A stretch of 33,329 nucleotides of DNA from the NCBI GenBank assembly GCA_038138625.1, contig JAYQEA010000037.1:1-33329 (forward strand). Direction: 5' to 3'. Of this stretch, positions 1-8,863 are shown piece after piece. Below the pieces are notes generated by a model. It saw nothing but the letters and a program-made list of their open reading frames with translations, ran no database searches and was not told the origin of the DNA. The position numbers and the translations under genes were made by a program. Position 1 is the stretch's first letter; each line of letters opens with the position of its first letter. The DNA comes from JAQXDR01 sp038138625. Its GTDB lineage: Bacteria; Pseudomonadota; Alphaproteobacteria; Rhodobacterales; Rhodobacteraceae.

Positions 1-351
1 TCCTCGGTGACAATTCATGGTCGGACCACGTCAGTTCTCATTGACAATCAACAGCCGGGTCTTTGAGTGTCGACGCAGGGTCCTTGAAAGAGGGCCAAAC
101 CTTGGGACACGATATTTTTATTCGTAGTCCATCCGCCAATACGGAAATTTAAGCTTGACGTGCGGGGTGTGACGCTGCCACGCGCGTCGTCTCATTTGAA
201 AGAGGCTTTATTGGCCATCATGAGCTGCGTTGGAAATTTTCTTGAATGGGAGCATTGGATTAGGTGGCGTCAGGAAACATCTTTTCAGAAACGTAAAGCG
301 CGTTGGTCACACAATAAAGCTGTGACATGTCTTTTAGATTGATCAAGCTGC
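1..351. other. No recognisable gene at left edge
   Basis: I read all frames of this 351-base stretch and found no protein I recognise. It lies downstream of dnaE2, where the missing OB-fold segment of that protein would be expected, but no frame gives an OB-fold-like continuation. A short inverted repeat, GTCACA/TGTGAC with a 9-base loop, sits at about 307-327. It has no clear T-tract, so I do not call it a terminator. The sequence before position 1 could hold the end of another gene. Confidence 0.4.
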
Positions 352-3300
352 TTACCCGTATCCAGTCTTTGGCCTCTCCGTCTGATATGGTTCTGTCATA
401 TCGCTTTCTGGTGTCAGGATATGACGCAAAAGGGCGACCGGATGGTGCCGCAGGGTCAATCGCATAGACACATAATCCTCGATAACCTGCTCACCTTCGG
501 TCATCTCGGGCAGCAAGGCTGCTGGTTCCACGATCCCTTCGCCTTCCATGTCGCCAGCAAACAGCGGCAAAGGTTTATCACCTACAAGTGCGCGTGCGTC
601 CCAAAGTGCACGACGCCGATCCAATCCGATATCGGCAAAAACATCCGCCTCGGCCAATCGTGTCAAAACCTTTGGGCTTAGACCTGCTCGCCGCCAGACG
701 TCTCGTATGCTTTGATATCCATTTCCCCGTGCGGCGGTCAGCCATGCGGCATCCTCTTCTCGTATGCCTTTGATCTGGCGAAATCCAAGCCGTAAAGCCA
801 GACCGCCCTTGCCATCCGGTTCCAGCGCATTGTCCCAATAGCTGTGATTGATTGATATGGATCGTACCGAGACCCCGTGTTCGCGAGCATCCCGTACGAT
901 TTGCGCCGGTGCATAAAATCCCATTGGTTGCGCATTCAGAAGAGCACAGGCAAATATGCCGGGATGATGGCATTTGATCCACGCGGATGCATAGACCAAA
1001 AGGGCAAAGCTGGCGGCATGGCTTTCCGGAAAGCCGTAGGATCCGAAGCCTTCGATCTGGCTAAAGCAGCGCTCGGCAAAATCCAGATCATAGCCATTAC
1101 GCATCATACCTTTCAAAAAACGGTCGCGAAATTCACTGACGCTGCCGTGTTTTTTGAAGGTCGCCAGTGACCGCCGTAGCCGATCTGCCTCAGATGGGGA
1201 AAACCCTGCCCCGATAATGGCAATCTGCATGGCCTGTTCTTGAAACAGAGGGACCCCCAAGGTTTTGCCCAGCACATCGCCCAAGGCGTCTGAGGGGAAA
1301 GTCACCTGTTCTTCACCATTGCGACGCCGGATGTAGGGATGCACCATATCCCCCTGAATTGGGCCCGGGCGGATGATCGCCACCTCGATCACCAGATCAT
1401 AGAAATTACGTGGTCGCATTCTTGGCAAAAAATTCATTTGCGCGCGGCTTTCCACCTGAAAGACACCCACGCTATCAGCACGGCAGAGCATGTCATAGAC
1501 ATCCGGGTCCTCAGGAGGGAGCGTTGCCAAATTATAGCTGAGTCCCAAATGTTGCTGCATCAGGACAAAAGCCTTGCGAATGCAGGTCAGCATGCCAAGC
1601 GCCAGGATATCAACTTTGAGGATGCCCAGATTGTCTATGTCGTCTTTGTCCCAGCAAATGACCGTGCGATCCTCCATCGTGGCATTTTCAATTGGTACCA
1701 ATTCATCAAGGCGTCCTTCGGTTATAATGAACCCGCCAACATGCTGGGACAGATGGCGGGGAAAACCGATAATTTCCTGCACCAAAGAAAGGGTTTGTTG
1801 TAGACGGCGGTCTTCGGGATCGAGCCCGATTTCCCGCAGACGGCTGGCATCTACCCCTTGTGATGAGAAAAACCCCCAAATTTGCGAGCTAAGGGCACCA
1901 ATTGTATCCTGACTTAGCCCCATGACAGCGCCAACTTCGCGGATAGCGCGTTTGCTTCGAAAGTGGATAACTGTGGCACACAGGCCTGCGCGGTGCCGTC
2001 CATAGCGGTCATAAATGTGCTGTATGACTTCTTCGCGGCGTTCATGTTCAAAATCGACATCAATGTCCGGAGGTTCGTTGCGGGCTTCGGACACAAAACG
2101 TTCAAAGACCATAGTGCCGATTTCAGGGCTGACAGAGGTGACCCCAAGGCAGTAGCACACCACAGAATTGGCAGCAGAGCCGCGACCCTGACACAAGATT
2201 CCCCGATCACGGGCAAAGGCAACGATATCCCGTACTGTGAGGAAATAGGGCTCATACGCAAGGGTGCCGATCAGGTCCAGCTCGTGTTCCAACATGGCAC
2301 GGACGCGTGCGGGCGCCCCTTGCGGATAGCGCCAGTGCAATCCTTCATAAGCCAAACGGGCCAAGCGGTCGGCTGGCGTTTCTTGGGCCGTTATTTCAGA
2401 GGGATATTCGTATCGCAGGCTTCCAATATCGAACTGACACTGTCTGGCAATCCGGTCGGCCGCATCGATGGCATTGGGGTAGAGTGCAAAAAGCTGACGC
2501 ATTTCCGCTTCGGATCGCAGACGCTGTTCGGCATTTGTCAGGGCAGCCTTGCCCAGATCTTCGACCTTGCGGCCCAGACGAATGGCCGTCAGCACATCCG
2601 CCATGCGCTGACGGCGGCCATGATGCATCAAAGGTGCTGCACAGGCGACAAGAGGCAAAGTCAAGGCACCTGCGCAGGTCGCCCATGCGGCAAAGCGTGC
2701 GGCATCCTGCCCGTCGTATTCGGGTCGTAAGGCCAGATGGGTACAGTCGGGGTGGCGGCGCGCCAGTCGTTGCGCTTGTGTGAACCATGCGCCCGCGCCG
2801 GATGTATCCTGCGGCGCCTGTTGCGGCGTATGTAATATCAGGTGTAACCCGTCCGCGTCTGCCAACAGGGCATCAAGGCTGATGTCACAGTTGCCCTTTG
2901 GGGCACGTAATCGTCCAGCAGAAATAATGCGACACAAGCGTGCCCAGCCCTGTCGGGTGGCTGCCAGAGCTGTGACGCTCAAGCCTTCGCGGAAGACCAG
3001 CCGTGCGGCCGGAATCAGACGCGGCACATGACGTATCGGCAGTGATGGTGCCTGCGGTGCATGGGCCGGGCGGGGTGGCCCGATGGGGCCATCCTGTGCC
3101 TCGGCGGTTTTGCGGTCTTTGACGTTACGTGCGATTTCTTGTGCCGTGCTCCAGGCCCGAACGATACCAGCAACCGAATTCTCATCTGCAATGGCGATCG
3201 CGCTTAGACCTAGGTCAGCCGCCCGCGCCATATATTCCTCGGGGTGGGACGCCCCCGTGAGAAAGGTAAAATTCGAGGTGATTGATAGCTCGGCAAACAT
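352..3300 (-). CDS. dnaE2: Error-prone DNA polymerase DnaE2 (ImuC), lacking the C-terminal OB-fold
   Basis: Alpha-subunit-like DNA polymerase of the C family used in SOS-induced translesion synthesis, normally together with ImuA and ImuB. The 982-residue product opens with a PHP domain (SNFTFLTGASHPEE near residues 9-22). The polymerase core follows, with PDIDVDF at 411-417 (catalytic Asp 412 and 414) and the third aspartate at D561 in VDILALGMLT, so the active site looks intact. A helix-hairpin-helix region lies near residue 880. The protein stops about 30 residues after HHPVALLR, where DnaE2 proteins normally continue into an OB-fold of roughly 100 or more residues, so it appears C-terminally short. 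No imuA or imuB is adjacent; the next gene upstream is an aldehyde dehydrogenase. The ATG lies 7 bases after a -10-like TATACT, with no Shine-Dalgarno sequence, suggesting a leaderless or nearly leaderless mRNA. The family call is firm; whether the short end is a truncation or a lineage form is inference. Confidence 0.93.
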   Translation of the reverse strand: MFAELSITSNFTFLTGASHPEEYMARAADLGLSAIAIADENSVAGIVRAWSTAQEIARNVKDRKTAEAQDGPIGPPRPAHAPQAPSLPIRHVPRLIPAARLVFREGLSVTALAATRQGWARLCRIISAGRLRAPKGNCDISLDALLADADGLHLILHTPQQAPQDTSGAGAWFTQAQRLARRHPDCTHLALRPEYDGQDAARFAAWATCAGALTLPLVACAAPLMHHGRRQRMADVLTAIRLGRKVEDLGKAALTNAEQRLRSEAEMRQLFALYPNAIDAADRIARQCQFDIGSLRYEYPSEITAQETPADRLARLAYEGLHWRYPQGAPARVRAMLEHELDLIGTLAYEPYFLTVRDIVAFARDRGILCQGRGSAANSVVCYCLGVTSVSPEIGTMVFERFVSEARNEPPDIDVDFEHERREEVIQHIYDRYGRHRAGLCATVIHFRSKRAIREVGAVMGLSQDTIGALSSQIWGFFSSQGVDASRLREIGLDPEDRRLQQTLSLVQEIIGFPRHLSQHVGGFIITEGRLDELVPIENATMEDRTVICWDKDDIDNLGILKVDILALGMLTCIRKAFVLMQQHLGLSYNLATLPPEDPDVYDMLCRADSVGVFQVESRAQMNFLPRMRPRNFYDLVIEVAIIRPGPIQGDMVHPYIRRRNGEEQVTFPSDALGDVLGKTLGVPLFQEQAMQIAIIGAGFSPSEADRLRRSLATFKKHGSVSEFRDRFLKGMMRNGYDLDFAERCFSQIEGFGSYGFPESHAASFALLVYASAWIKCHHPGIFACALLNAQPMGFYAPAQIVRDAREHGVSVRSISINHSYWDNALEPDGKGGLALRLGFRQIKGIREEDAAWLTAARGNGYQSIRDVWRRAGLSPKVLTRLAEADVFADIGLDRRRALWDARALVGDKPLPLFAGDMEGEGIVEPAALLPEMTEGEQVIEDYVSMRLTLRHHPVALLRHILTPESDMTEPYQTERPKTGYG

Positions 3301-3307
3301 AGAAAAG

Positions 3308-3327
3308 AGTATATTCTTGTTTTGTTC
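3308..3327 (-). promoter_or_regulatory. Candidate LexA (SOS) box and -10 element of dnaE2
   Basis: On the minus strand GAAC-N7-GAAT lies at 3327-3313. This is one base away from the alphaproteobacterial LexA box GTTC-N7-GTTC (GAAC-N7-GAAC in reverse). It abuts TATACT at 3313-3308, a good -10 hexamer, which is followed 7 bases later by the dnaE2 ATG. A repressor bound here would cover the promoter. dnaE2 is a known SOS gene in alphaproteobacteria, so position and function agree. The single mismatch and the absence of a binding test limit confidence. Confidence 0.6.
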
Positions 3328-3525
3328 TTTTGGGAGTCCTGATCCAAGTTTGGTCTCAAAAACTTTGCTGTCAAAAACGATCTATTGCCAAAATGCCTTT
3401 TCCGCCAAGCGTATTTGATGGCTACGCGCTTTGCGTTTTTATCAAAATTGTCGACTTGTCGCGTAATGAAATAACAGCCCGTCAGCGCAAGTGCGGTCCA
3501 AATTTTTGTTGGTGCGAACGACGCC

Positions 3526-5859
3526 TTAGGCGCCGTATGGCACCCAAACTGTTTTCACCTCGGTTGCGGCCTCAAGGAATTCCTGATCATTGCCGCCAGA
3601 CAGCCAGTCTTGACCCCCGCCGATCCATGTACGGGTCAGGGTTCGTGCGGCGCCCGTTTCGATGACAGTTGCAATATCTGCACCGGAAAAGCTCCAGACG
3701 GCTGCAATATCCATGTGACTGGCAAGGGCAGGGGCCAGTTCCGCATGGTTGCCGGTTAAAATATTGACCACACCACCGGGCACATCGGATGTTTCAAGGA
3801 CCTGTGCGAATTCCAGCGCAGGTAACGGAACAGAGCGTGATGCCACCAGCACAACGCGATTGCCCATGGCGATGGCAGGGGCCATCAAAGAGACCAATCC
3901 CAGCAAAGGTCGATCATCCGGACAGAAGCCCGCAATCACACCACAGGGCTCGCGTAAGGCAACTGCCAAACCGCGTATAGGCACGTTGGCGACCCGGCCG
4001 TCGAATTTATCGCACCAGGCGGCATAGGTGAATAGCCGCTCTACCGCTGCGGTGACCTCGTCTTTGCCATCATCACGACCTGTCATGGCGTCCAGCCGCG
4101 CTGCAAATTCATCCGCGCGCGCTGAGAGGTTTTCACCGATATAATACATCACCTGAGCACGATTATGCGCCGAGGTGCTTGCCCATCCAGTGGCTTTCTG
4201 TGCGGCTTCGACTGCGTTGCGGATGTCTTTTCGGTTGGCCAACGGGACTTGTCCTGCCAGCGTGCCATGCGCATCATAGGCAAGGCGGCTCTGGCCCCCG
4301 TCGGGACGCGCTTGTTTGCCTCCGATATAGAGCTTTGGTGTGCGGTCAATGCCCAAAGGCGCGCTATCATTACCGCTAAATGGCGCAACCACTGCCGCAG
4401 GCGTTGCAGGGGTCGCAGACCGTGTATAGGCGCGCAGGCCTTCCCACCCACCTTCACGACCAAACCCACTTTCGCGCATACCGCCAAACCCGGCGGCGGC
4501 GTCAAACATATTTGTGCCATTGACCCACACAACGCCAGCGACAAGCTTTGGCGCAATATCAAGTGCGGTATTTATGTTTTCTGACCACACGCTGGCTGCC
4601 AGACCGTACCGGGTAGAGTTTGCGATCTGCACCGCCTCGGATGGGGTGCGAAAGGTTGTTGCGACCAAAACAGGGCCGAAGATTTCCTCTTGCATCAACT
4701 GGTCTGCCGGTGCCAGTCCGGTAATTAATGTCGGTGGATAATAACATCCGTCGGGGACGTCACATGTGGCAACGTGCACATCGCCTGTGGTCTGGCCGTC
4801 CACCAATGCATGAATTCGGGCGAGATGCTCGGGATCGACCACAGCCCCGATGTCAATCGCTTTGTCCAAAGGGTTGCCAATGCGAAGCCCGTCCATCCGG
4901 CGTCGCAAACGCGCGTAAAAGGTCTTAGCAATACCCTCTTGCACGATCAGGCGCGAGCCTGCGCAACAAACTTGCCCCTGATTGAACCAAATGGCGTCGA
5001 CCAAACCTTCGACAGCACTGTCGATATCGGCATCTTCAAAGACAATATAGGGACTCTTGCCCCCCAACTCGAGCGTCAGGGCCTTGCCACTTCCTGCTGT
5101 TGCTTTGCGAATTTGGCGACCGACGTCGGTTGATCCCGTAAATGCGATTTTGTCGACCTCGGCATCGACGATGGCCGCACCTGTTGTCCCGTCCCCTGTG
5201 ATAATATTCACCACACCGGGTGGTACCCCTGCCTGGTCACAAATCCATGCAAAACATAAGGCCGTCAAAGATGTCCATTCTGCTGGTTTCAAGACCACCG
5301 TGTTGCCCATGGCGAGGGCAGGGGCCACTTTCCACGCGAGCATCAGCAAAGGGAAATTCCAAGGTATGATCTGACCGCAAACGCCAAGCGGCGCACGGTC
5401 AGGAAGTTCACTGGCCATCAATTGTGCCATGCCAGCATGATAGTAAAAATGACGCGCGACCAATGGAATATCGATATCCCGGCTTTCACGGATCGGTTTG
5501 CCGTTGTCCAATGTCTCAAGCACAGCCAGAAGGCGCGCGTGTTTTTGAACCAAACGCGCCAAAGCATAAAGAATCCGTGCGCGTTCATGTCCTGACTGCG
5601 CCGCCCATGCTGGCTGGGCATGTCTTGCGGCAACAACAGCACGAGAGACATCATCGTCCCCCCCTTGCGAAATCTGTGCCAACTCTGCACCCGTCGCAGG
5701 GTTGCAAGTCGCAAAGGTGGTTCCAGCCGACGTCATTTTGCCATTGATGTAGTGACCGAATGGCGTTCGGGCCGCGATCCACGCCAGTGCATCGTCTGTT
5801 GCCTCGGGGGCTGGTCCATAGTCCATGGATTCAAAGATCTCTTTGACGGTGCCGCTCAT
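3526..5859 (-). CDS. ALDH16-family aldehyde dehydrogenase (two ALDH domains)
   Basis: NAD(P)-dependent aldehyde dehydrogenase of 777 residues, much longer than the usual ~500. The first domain (about 30-480) is complete: PWNFP with Asn168, Lys191 in VVLKPAEW, the general base Glu264 in LELGGKSP and the nucleophile pair Cys298/Cys299 in FNQGQVCCAG. A linker near 490-520 leads into a second, shorter ALDH-like domain that keeps cofactor-domain features (for example GGVVNILTG) but has no catalytic cysteine region. This two-domain arrangement is typical of the ALDH16 family, whose bacterial members keep the active-site cysteine. A Shine-Dalgarno AAGGG precedes the ATG. The gene starts 51 bases after deoC on the same strand, so the two probably form an operon. 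The inferred substrate is the acetaldehyde released by DeoC. The family call is strong; the physiological substrate is inferred from context. Confidence 0.9.
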   Translation of the reverse strand: MSGTVKEIFESMDYGPAPEATDDALAWIAARTPFGHYINGKMTSAGTTFATCNPATGAELAQISQGGDDDVSRAVVAARHAQPAWAAQSGHERARILYALARLVQKHARLLAVLETLDNGKPIRESRDIDIPLVARHFYYHAGMAQLMASELPDRAPLGVCGQIIPWNFPLLMLAWKVAPALAMGNTVVLKPAEWTSLTALCFAWICDQAGVPPGVVNIITGDGTTGAAIVDAEVDKIAFTGSTDVGRQIRKATAGSGKALTLELGGKSPYIVFEDADIDSAVEGLVDAIWFNQGQVCCAGSRLIVQEGIAKTFYARLRRRMDGLRIGNPLDKAIDIGAVVDPEHLARIHALVDGQTTGDVHVATCDVPDGCYYPPTLITGLAPADQLMQEEIFGPVLVATTFRTPSEAVQIANSTRYGLAASVWSENINTALDIAPKLVAGVVWVNGTNMFDAAAGFGGMRESGFGREGGWEGLRAYTRSATPATPAAVVAPFSGNDSAPLGIDRTPKLYIGGKQARPDGGQSRLAYDAHGTLAGQVPLANRKDIRNAVEAAQKATGWASTSAHNRAQVMYYIGENLSARADEFAARLDAMTGRDDGKDEVTAAVERLFTYAAWCDKFDGRVANVPIRGLAVALREPCGVIAGFCPDDRPLLGLVSLMAPAIAMGNRVVLVASRSVPLPALEFAQVLETSDVPGGVVNILTGNHAELAPALASHMDIAAVWSFSGADIATVIETGAARTLTRTWIGGGQDWLSGGNDQEFLEAATEVKTVWVPYGA

Positions 5860-5910
5860 GCCGCTGCCCTTGTCTGTTTTGTGTATGGCAAAGTTTGTGT
5901 GTGTTTCATC

Positions 5911-6912
5911 TCAGCCAATCCCGTGCCGCCAAGCAGCTGAATAGGCGCCGGTGACGTGATGTTCCAACTGACGTTCAATGTCCCCCAAAAGCGACGACGC
6001 CCCAAATCGAAAGAGATCCGGCCGTAGCCAGCGGTCGCCCAATTCGTCTTTGATCATTGACAGATAAACCAGCGCGTCCTTGGCTTTCGAAATGCCACCC
6101 GCGGGTTTGTAGCCAACACGATAGCCGGTTGCTTCGTAATATTCACGGATAGCCCGTATCATCACCAATGTTACGGGAAGGGTCGCGTTAATGGGTTCCT
6201 TACCAGTGGATGTCTTGATGAAATCAGCACCCGCCATCATGCACACCAAGGACGCGCGTCCAACATCCTGTAATGTTCCCAATTCGCCTGTCGCAAGAAT
6301 GGCTTTGACGTGGGCCGAGCCACAGGCCGCCCGAAAGGCACGCATTTCGTCAAAAAGGGCTTGCCAATTTCGGGTCAGAACATGGCGACGTGAAATGACA
6401 ATATCGATTTCCGATGCGCCGGCTTTGACGCTTTGCTCTATTTCGGCAATGCGCAGATGAAAGGGGGATAATCCGGCTGGGAAACCTGTGGATACAGCAG
6501 CAACCGGAATGCCCGACCCCTGTAGTGCTGAAACAGCCGGTGTAATCATGTCGTGATAAACACAAATCGCGCCCACGGTCAGATCCGGCAGATCAAGGGC
6601 ACGTAGAAGATCGGGTCTTACGGGTGCACGGCCTTTCGCGCACAGCCGACGCACGCGCCCGTCGGTATCGTCGCCAGCCAAGGTCGTCAGGTCAATGCAG
6701 CTGATGGCCCGGGCAAGCCACGCAGCCTGATATGTCTTTTTGACAGACCGACGTCCTGGTAATGTTGTTGCGCGGCGTTCAATAGCGGACCGGTTGGCTT
6801 GGGTCCGCATGACCCAGTCCATATCCAGACCCTGCCCGGGATTACGGGGCTCCACCGTTTGTGGCAAATGTGCCGTGGTGGTCGCGGTCGCATCTTGGGT
6901 ATGAGCGGTCAT
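5911..6912 (-). CDS. deoC: Deoxyribose-phosphate aldolase DeoC
   Basis: Cleaves 2-deoxy-D-ribose 5-phosphate to acetaldehyde and glyceraldehyde 3-phosphate, the last step of deoxynucleoside catabolism. The class I aldolase residues are visible: Schiff-base Lys233 in DFIKTSTGKEP, the proton-relay Lys269 in GYKPAGGISK and Asp170 in SEIDIVIS. At 333 residues it belongs to the longer DeoC group, which resembles eukaryotic DERA, rather than the ~250-residue E. coli type. Two in-frame ATGs are possible. I chose the inner one because GGAGG at 6923-6919 lies 6 bases before it but directly touches the outer ATG at 6918. An ALDH16 dehydrogenase follows after 51 bases. A terminator-like hairpin lies only about 40 bases upstream, so the promoter position is unclear. 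No other deo genes are in the window. Confidence 0.95.
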   Translation of the reverse strand: MTAHTQDATATTTAHLPQTVEPRNPGQGLDMDWVMRTQANRSAIERRATTLPGRRSVKKTYQAAWLARAISCIDLTTLAGDDTDGRVRRLCAKGRAPVRPDLLRALDLPDLTVGAICVYHDMITPAVSALQGSGIPVAAVSTGFPAGLSPFHLRIAEIEQSVKAGASEIDIVISRRHVLTRNWQALFDEMRAFRAACGSAHVKAILATGELGTLQDVGRASLVCMMAGADFIKTSTGKEPINATLPVTLVMIRAIREYYEATGYRVGYKPAGGISKAKDALVYLSMIKDELGDRWLRPDLFRFGASSLLGDIERQLEHHVTGAYSAAWRHGIG

Positions 6913-6951
6913 TAACATCCTCCGGGTCTGTGGTCAGAGTTTGCTTTGTGC

Positions 6952-6994
6952 AAAAAAAAGTCGCAACCCCTCAAGATTTGGGTCGCTCTTTTTT
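6952..6994 (-). terminator. Bidirectional terminator between mipZ and deoC
   Basis: A stem formed by CGCAACCC and GGGTCGC (one mismatch, loop about 10 bases) is flanked by eight A's at 6952-6959 on one side and TCTTTTTT on the other. Read on the minus strand it is a hairpin followed by eight T's, fitting termination of mipZ; it would also work on the plus strand. The T-tract ends about 39 bases before the deoC start, so it could also be an attenuator in a deoC leader. Confidence 0.7.
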
Positions 6995-7144
6995 GAAGAA
7001 CCGCTGCCCATGTACAGGACGGTTTTGCAGGCTGATTTTGATGTAGTTTTTTGTGCGCTGTTGTCTCTTATCCATTCGCTCTTCCCACTAAACTCCTCAG
7101 TGGTTACCACGGCGATACCCCTGCAACAACGCATGCAGCTAGGG

Positions 7145-7954
7145 CTAAAAACGTGCGGTTACGCCGGGCAAATTGAGGGATTTTATCAACTCACGAAGCT
7201 CTTGCCGCGCCGCGATATTCGACATGCTCAACTGTTTGACGCTGATTTTCTTCAGATCCAGAAGCGTGAGTCCTTTTGGAAATAATTCGCGGAAAATTAC
7301 CCTTTCATGAAAGCCCGGTGCAACACGAAAACCAATGCGTTTGGATAAACGGTTGAGAGCCTTTTCCATCTTGCGTTTATTGATCATCTGTTGGCTGCCG
7401 ACACGGTTGCGCAAAACAACCCAGTCGATCGGTGCCTGACCTTCGGCCTGCCTGAGTTGCCGCGCTTGCCAGACCATTTCTGAATAAACGGACGGACCAA
7501 GGATTTTTTCGCTATCTGGCCCAATACGTGCCAAAAGGTCAAAGTCGATGAAACTGTCGTTCAGTGGCGTAATCAAAGTATCAGCCAGCGCATGTGCAAG
7601 CTGTGCCAGACGGGTGTGAGATCCCGGGCAATCGATCAATACAAAGTCATTTTCAGGCTCGACCAAGGCCATTGCTCGTGACAGGCGATGATCGAACAGA
7701 TTGTCGCCTTCGGGAATATCCTTCGGGTCGATATGCGGCAGATCTACCGAGGTTGGCGTCGGTAAATCCTCGCCCGACTGTTTCAACCACGCGCGCCGGT
7801 TGTCGATGTACCGGCCAAGACTGCGTTGACGCAGGTCCAGATCTAATGTTCCGACTTTGTAACCCAGCCAAACAAGAGCTGATGCGACATGCATCGATAC
7901 TGTCGATTTCCCAGCTCCTCCCTTTTCATTGCCCACCACGATAATATGCGCCAT
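7145..7954 (-). CDS. mipZ: Division-plane positioning ATPase MipZ
   Basis: P-loop ATPase of the ParA/MinD superfamily. In alphaproteobacteria MipZ forms bipolar gradients anchored by ParB at the origin and inhibits FtsZ away from midcell. The 269-residue protein begins MAHIIVVGNEKGGAGKSTVS, with a deviant Walker A motif (Lys11, Lys16), followed by LDLDLRQRSLGRY and the conserved C-terminal stretch FRELFPKGLTL...ARQELRELIKSL that marks MipZ rather than ParA. I chose the ATG at 7954 because it starts directly before the first beta-strand. A longer GTG-initiated form, 27 residues upstream, has no homology-like content. No strong Shine-Dalgarno is visible. The gene stands alone, separated by terminators from rpmE and deoC, and no parB is nearby. 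Confidence 0.93.
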   Translation of the reverse strand: MAHIIVVGNEKGGAGKSTVSMHVASALVWLGYKVGTLDLDLRQRSLGRYIDNRRAWLKQSGEDLPTPTSVDLPHIDPKDIPEGDNLFDHRLSRAMALVEPENDFVLIDCPGSHTRLAQLAHALADTLITPLNDSFIDFDLLARIGPDSEKILGPSVYSEMVWQARQLRQAEGQAPIDWVVLRNRVGSQQMINKRKMEKALNRLSKRIGFRVAPGFHERVIFRELFPKGLTLLDLKKISVKQLSMSNIAARQELRELIKSLNLPGVTARF

Positions 7955-8177
7955 CTGGATGCCCGGTTTATGCTTGATCAGGCGTTTGCGGTATATGATT
8001 TGTGATGATGCAGCAAGGGTTCGGGTGCCGGTCACGAGACACCTTTAACAATAGCCTCTTTGTAAACCGATCGGGATCAATTTGGCTAAAGCCGTGCTGA
8101 TTGCAGATCTTACGACGGCAGGTCAATGGTGCCCCGAGAATAACAGAGCGATTTTGATAGTGCCTATCCAAAACGTA

Positions 8178-8204
8178 AAACGCCGCCCCCTTGGGACGGC
8201 GTTT
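8178..8204 (-). terminator. Rho-independent terminator after rpmE
   Basis: A perfect 8-bp stem AAACGCCG/CGGCGTTT encloses an 11-base loop. On the minus strand it is followed by TTTTACGTTTT. It lies about 25 bases past the rpmE stop and closes the ribosomal protein cluster before mipZ. Confidence 0.85.
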
Positions 8205-8228
8205 GTGTCTTGTTCGAGGGGCTGGTGA

Positions 8229-8450
8229 TTAAAAACCGAGACCTTCGTATTTCTTTTTGAACTTTGAAACGCGGCCACCAGCGTCCAAGAGGCGCGAATT
8301 GCCGCCGGTCCATGCGGGATGTACCGATGGGTCAATATCTAGCGCCAGAGTGTCACCTTCTTTGCCCCAAGTGGTGCGCACCTGGTAAATTGTGCCATCG
8401 GTCATTTTGACGTCAACGACGTGATAATCGGGATGGATATCCTTTTTCAT
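8229..8450 (-). CDS. rpmE: 50S ribosomal protein L31 (C-minus type)
   Basis: Ribosomal protein bL31 of the large subunit, near the central protuberance where it bridges to the 30S subunit. The 73 residues begin MKKDIHPDYHVVDVKMTDG and carry the family motif HPAWTG. The zinc-binding cysteines of C-plus L31 are absent (the protein has no Cys), so it is the zinc-independent form. An AGGAGA Shine-Dalgarno lies within the 12-base gap after rplS, so the two are co-transcribed. The terminator downstream ends the operon. Confidence 0.97.
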   Translation of the reverse strand: MKKDIHPDYHVVDVKMTDGTIYQVRTTWGKEGDTLALDIDPSVHPAWTGGNSRLLDAGGRVSKFKKKYEGLGF

Positions 8451-8462
8451 CGAGCAGTCTCC

Positions 8463-8843
8463 TTACGCTTTGGCTTTGAGAGGCTTGTAGGTTGTGTCCT
8501 CGGCGATCCGCGCAGATTTACCGCGACGCGACCGGAGGTAATAAAGCTTGGCACGACGGACACGGCCGCGACGGACAACCTCGATATGTTCTATATTGGT
8601 TGAAAACAGCGGGAATACACGTTCCACGCCTTCGCCGAACGAAATTTTACGCACTGTGAACGATCCGGCAATACCCTTGCCGTTGTTACGAGCGATGCAG
8701 ACGCCTTCGTAGTTCTGAACACGGGTACGGGACCCTTCGGTCACCTTAAAACCGACGCGAACGGTGTCGCCTGGTTTGAAATCGGGAATATCTTTCCCGA
8801 GAGAAGCGATTTGTTCCGCCTCTAGCTGAGCAATCAGGTCCAT
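8463..8843 (-). CDS. rplS: 50S ribosomal protein L19
   Basis: Ribosomal protein bL19, located at the 30S-50S interface. The 126-residue sequence carries the family features PGDTVRVGFKVTEGSRTRVQ and FTVRKISFGEGVERVFPL, with a basic tail RRAKLYYLRSRRGKSARI. An ideal AGGAGG lies 6 bases before the ATG. A gap of about 300 bases separates it from trmD, longer than elsewhere in this cluster, and may hold a small ORF and a leader hairpin. rpmE follows after 12 bases. Confidence 0.97.
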   Translation of the reverse strand: MDLIAQLEAEQIASLGKDIPDFKPGDTVRVGFKVTEGSRTRVQNYEGVCIARNNGKGIAGSFTVRKISFGEGVERVFPLFSTNIEHIEVVRRGRVRRAKLYYLRSRRGKSARIAEDTTYKPLKAKA

Positions 8844-8863
8844 CGGACCCTCCTATGTTACGA

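Noticed and set aside
160..342. 60-codon plus-strand frame at the left edge
   Set aside because: It has no ribosome site and resembles no family.
1963..2730. 255-codon frame on the plus strand
   Set aside because: It is antisense to dnaE2, whose motifs are clear in the other strand.
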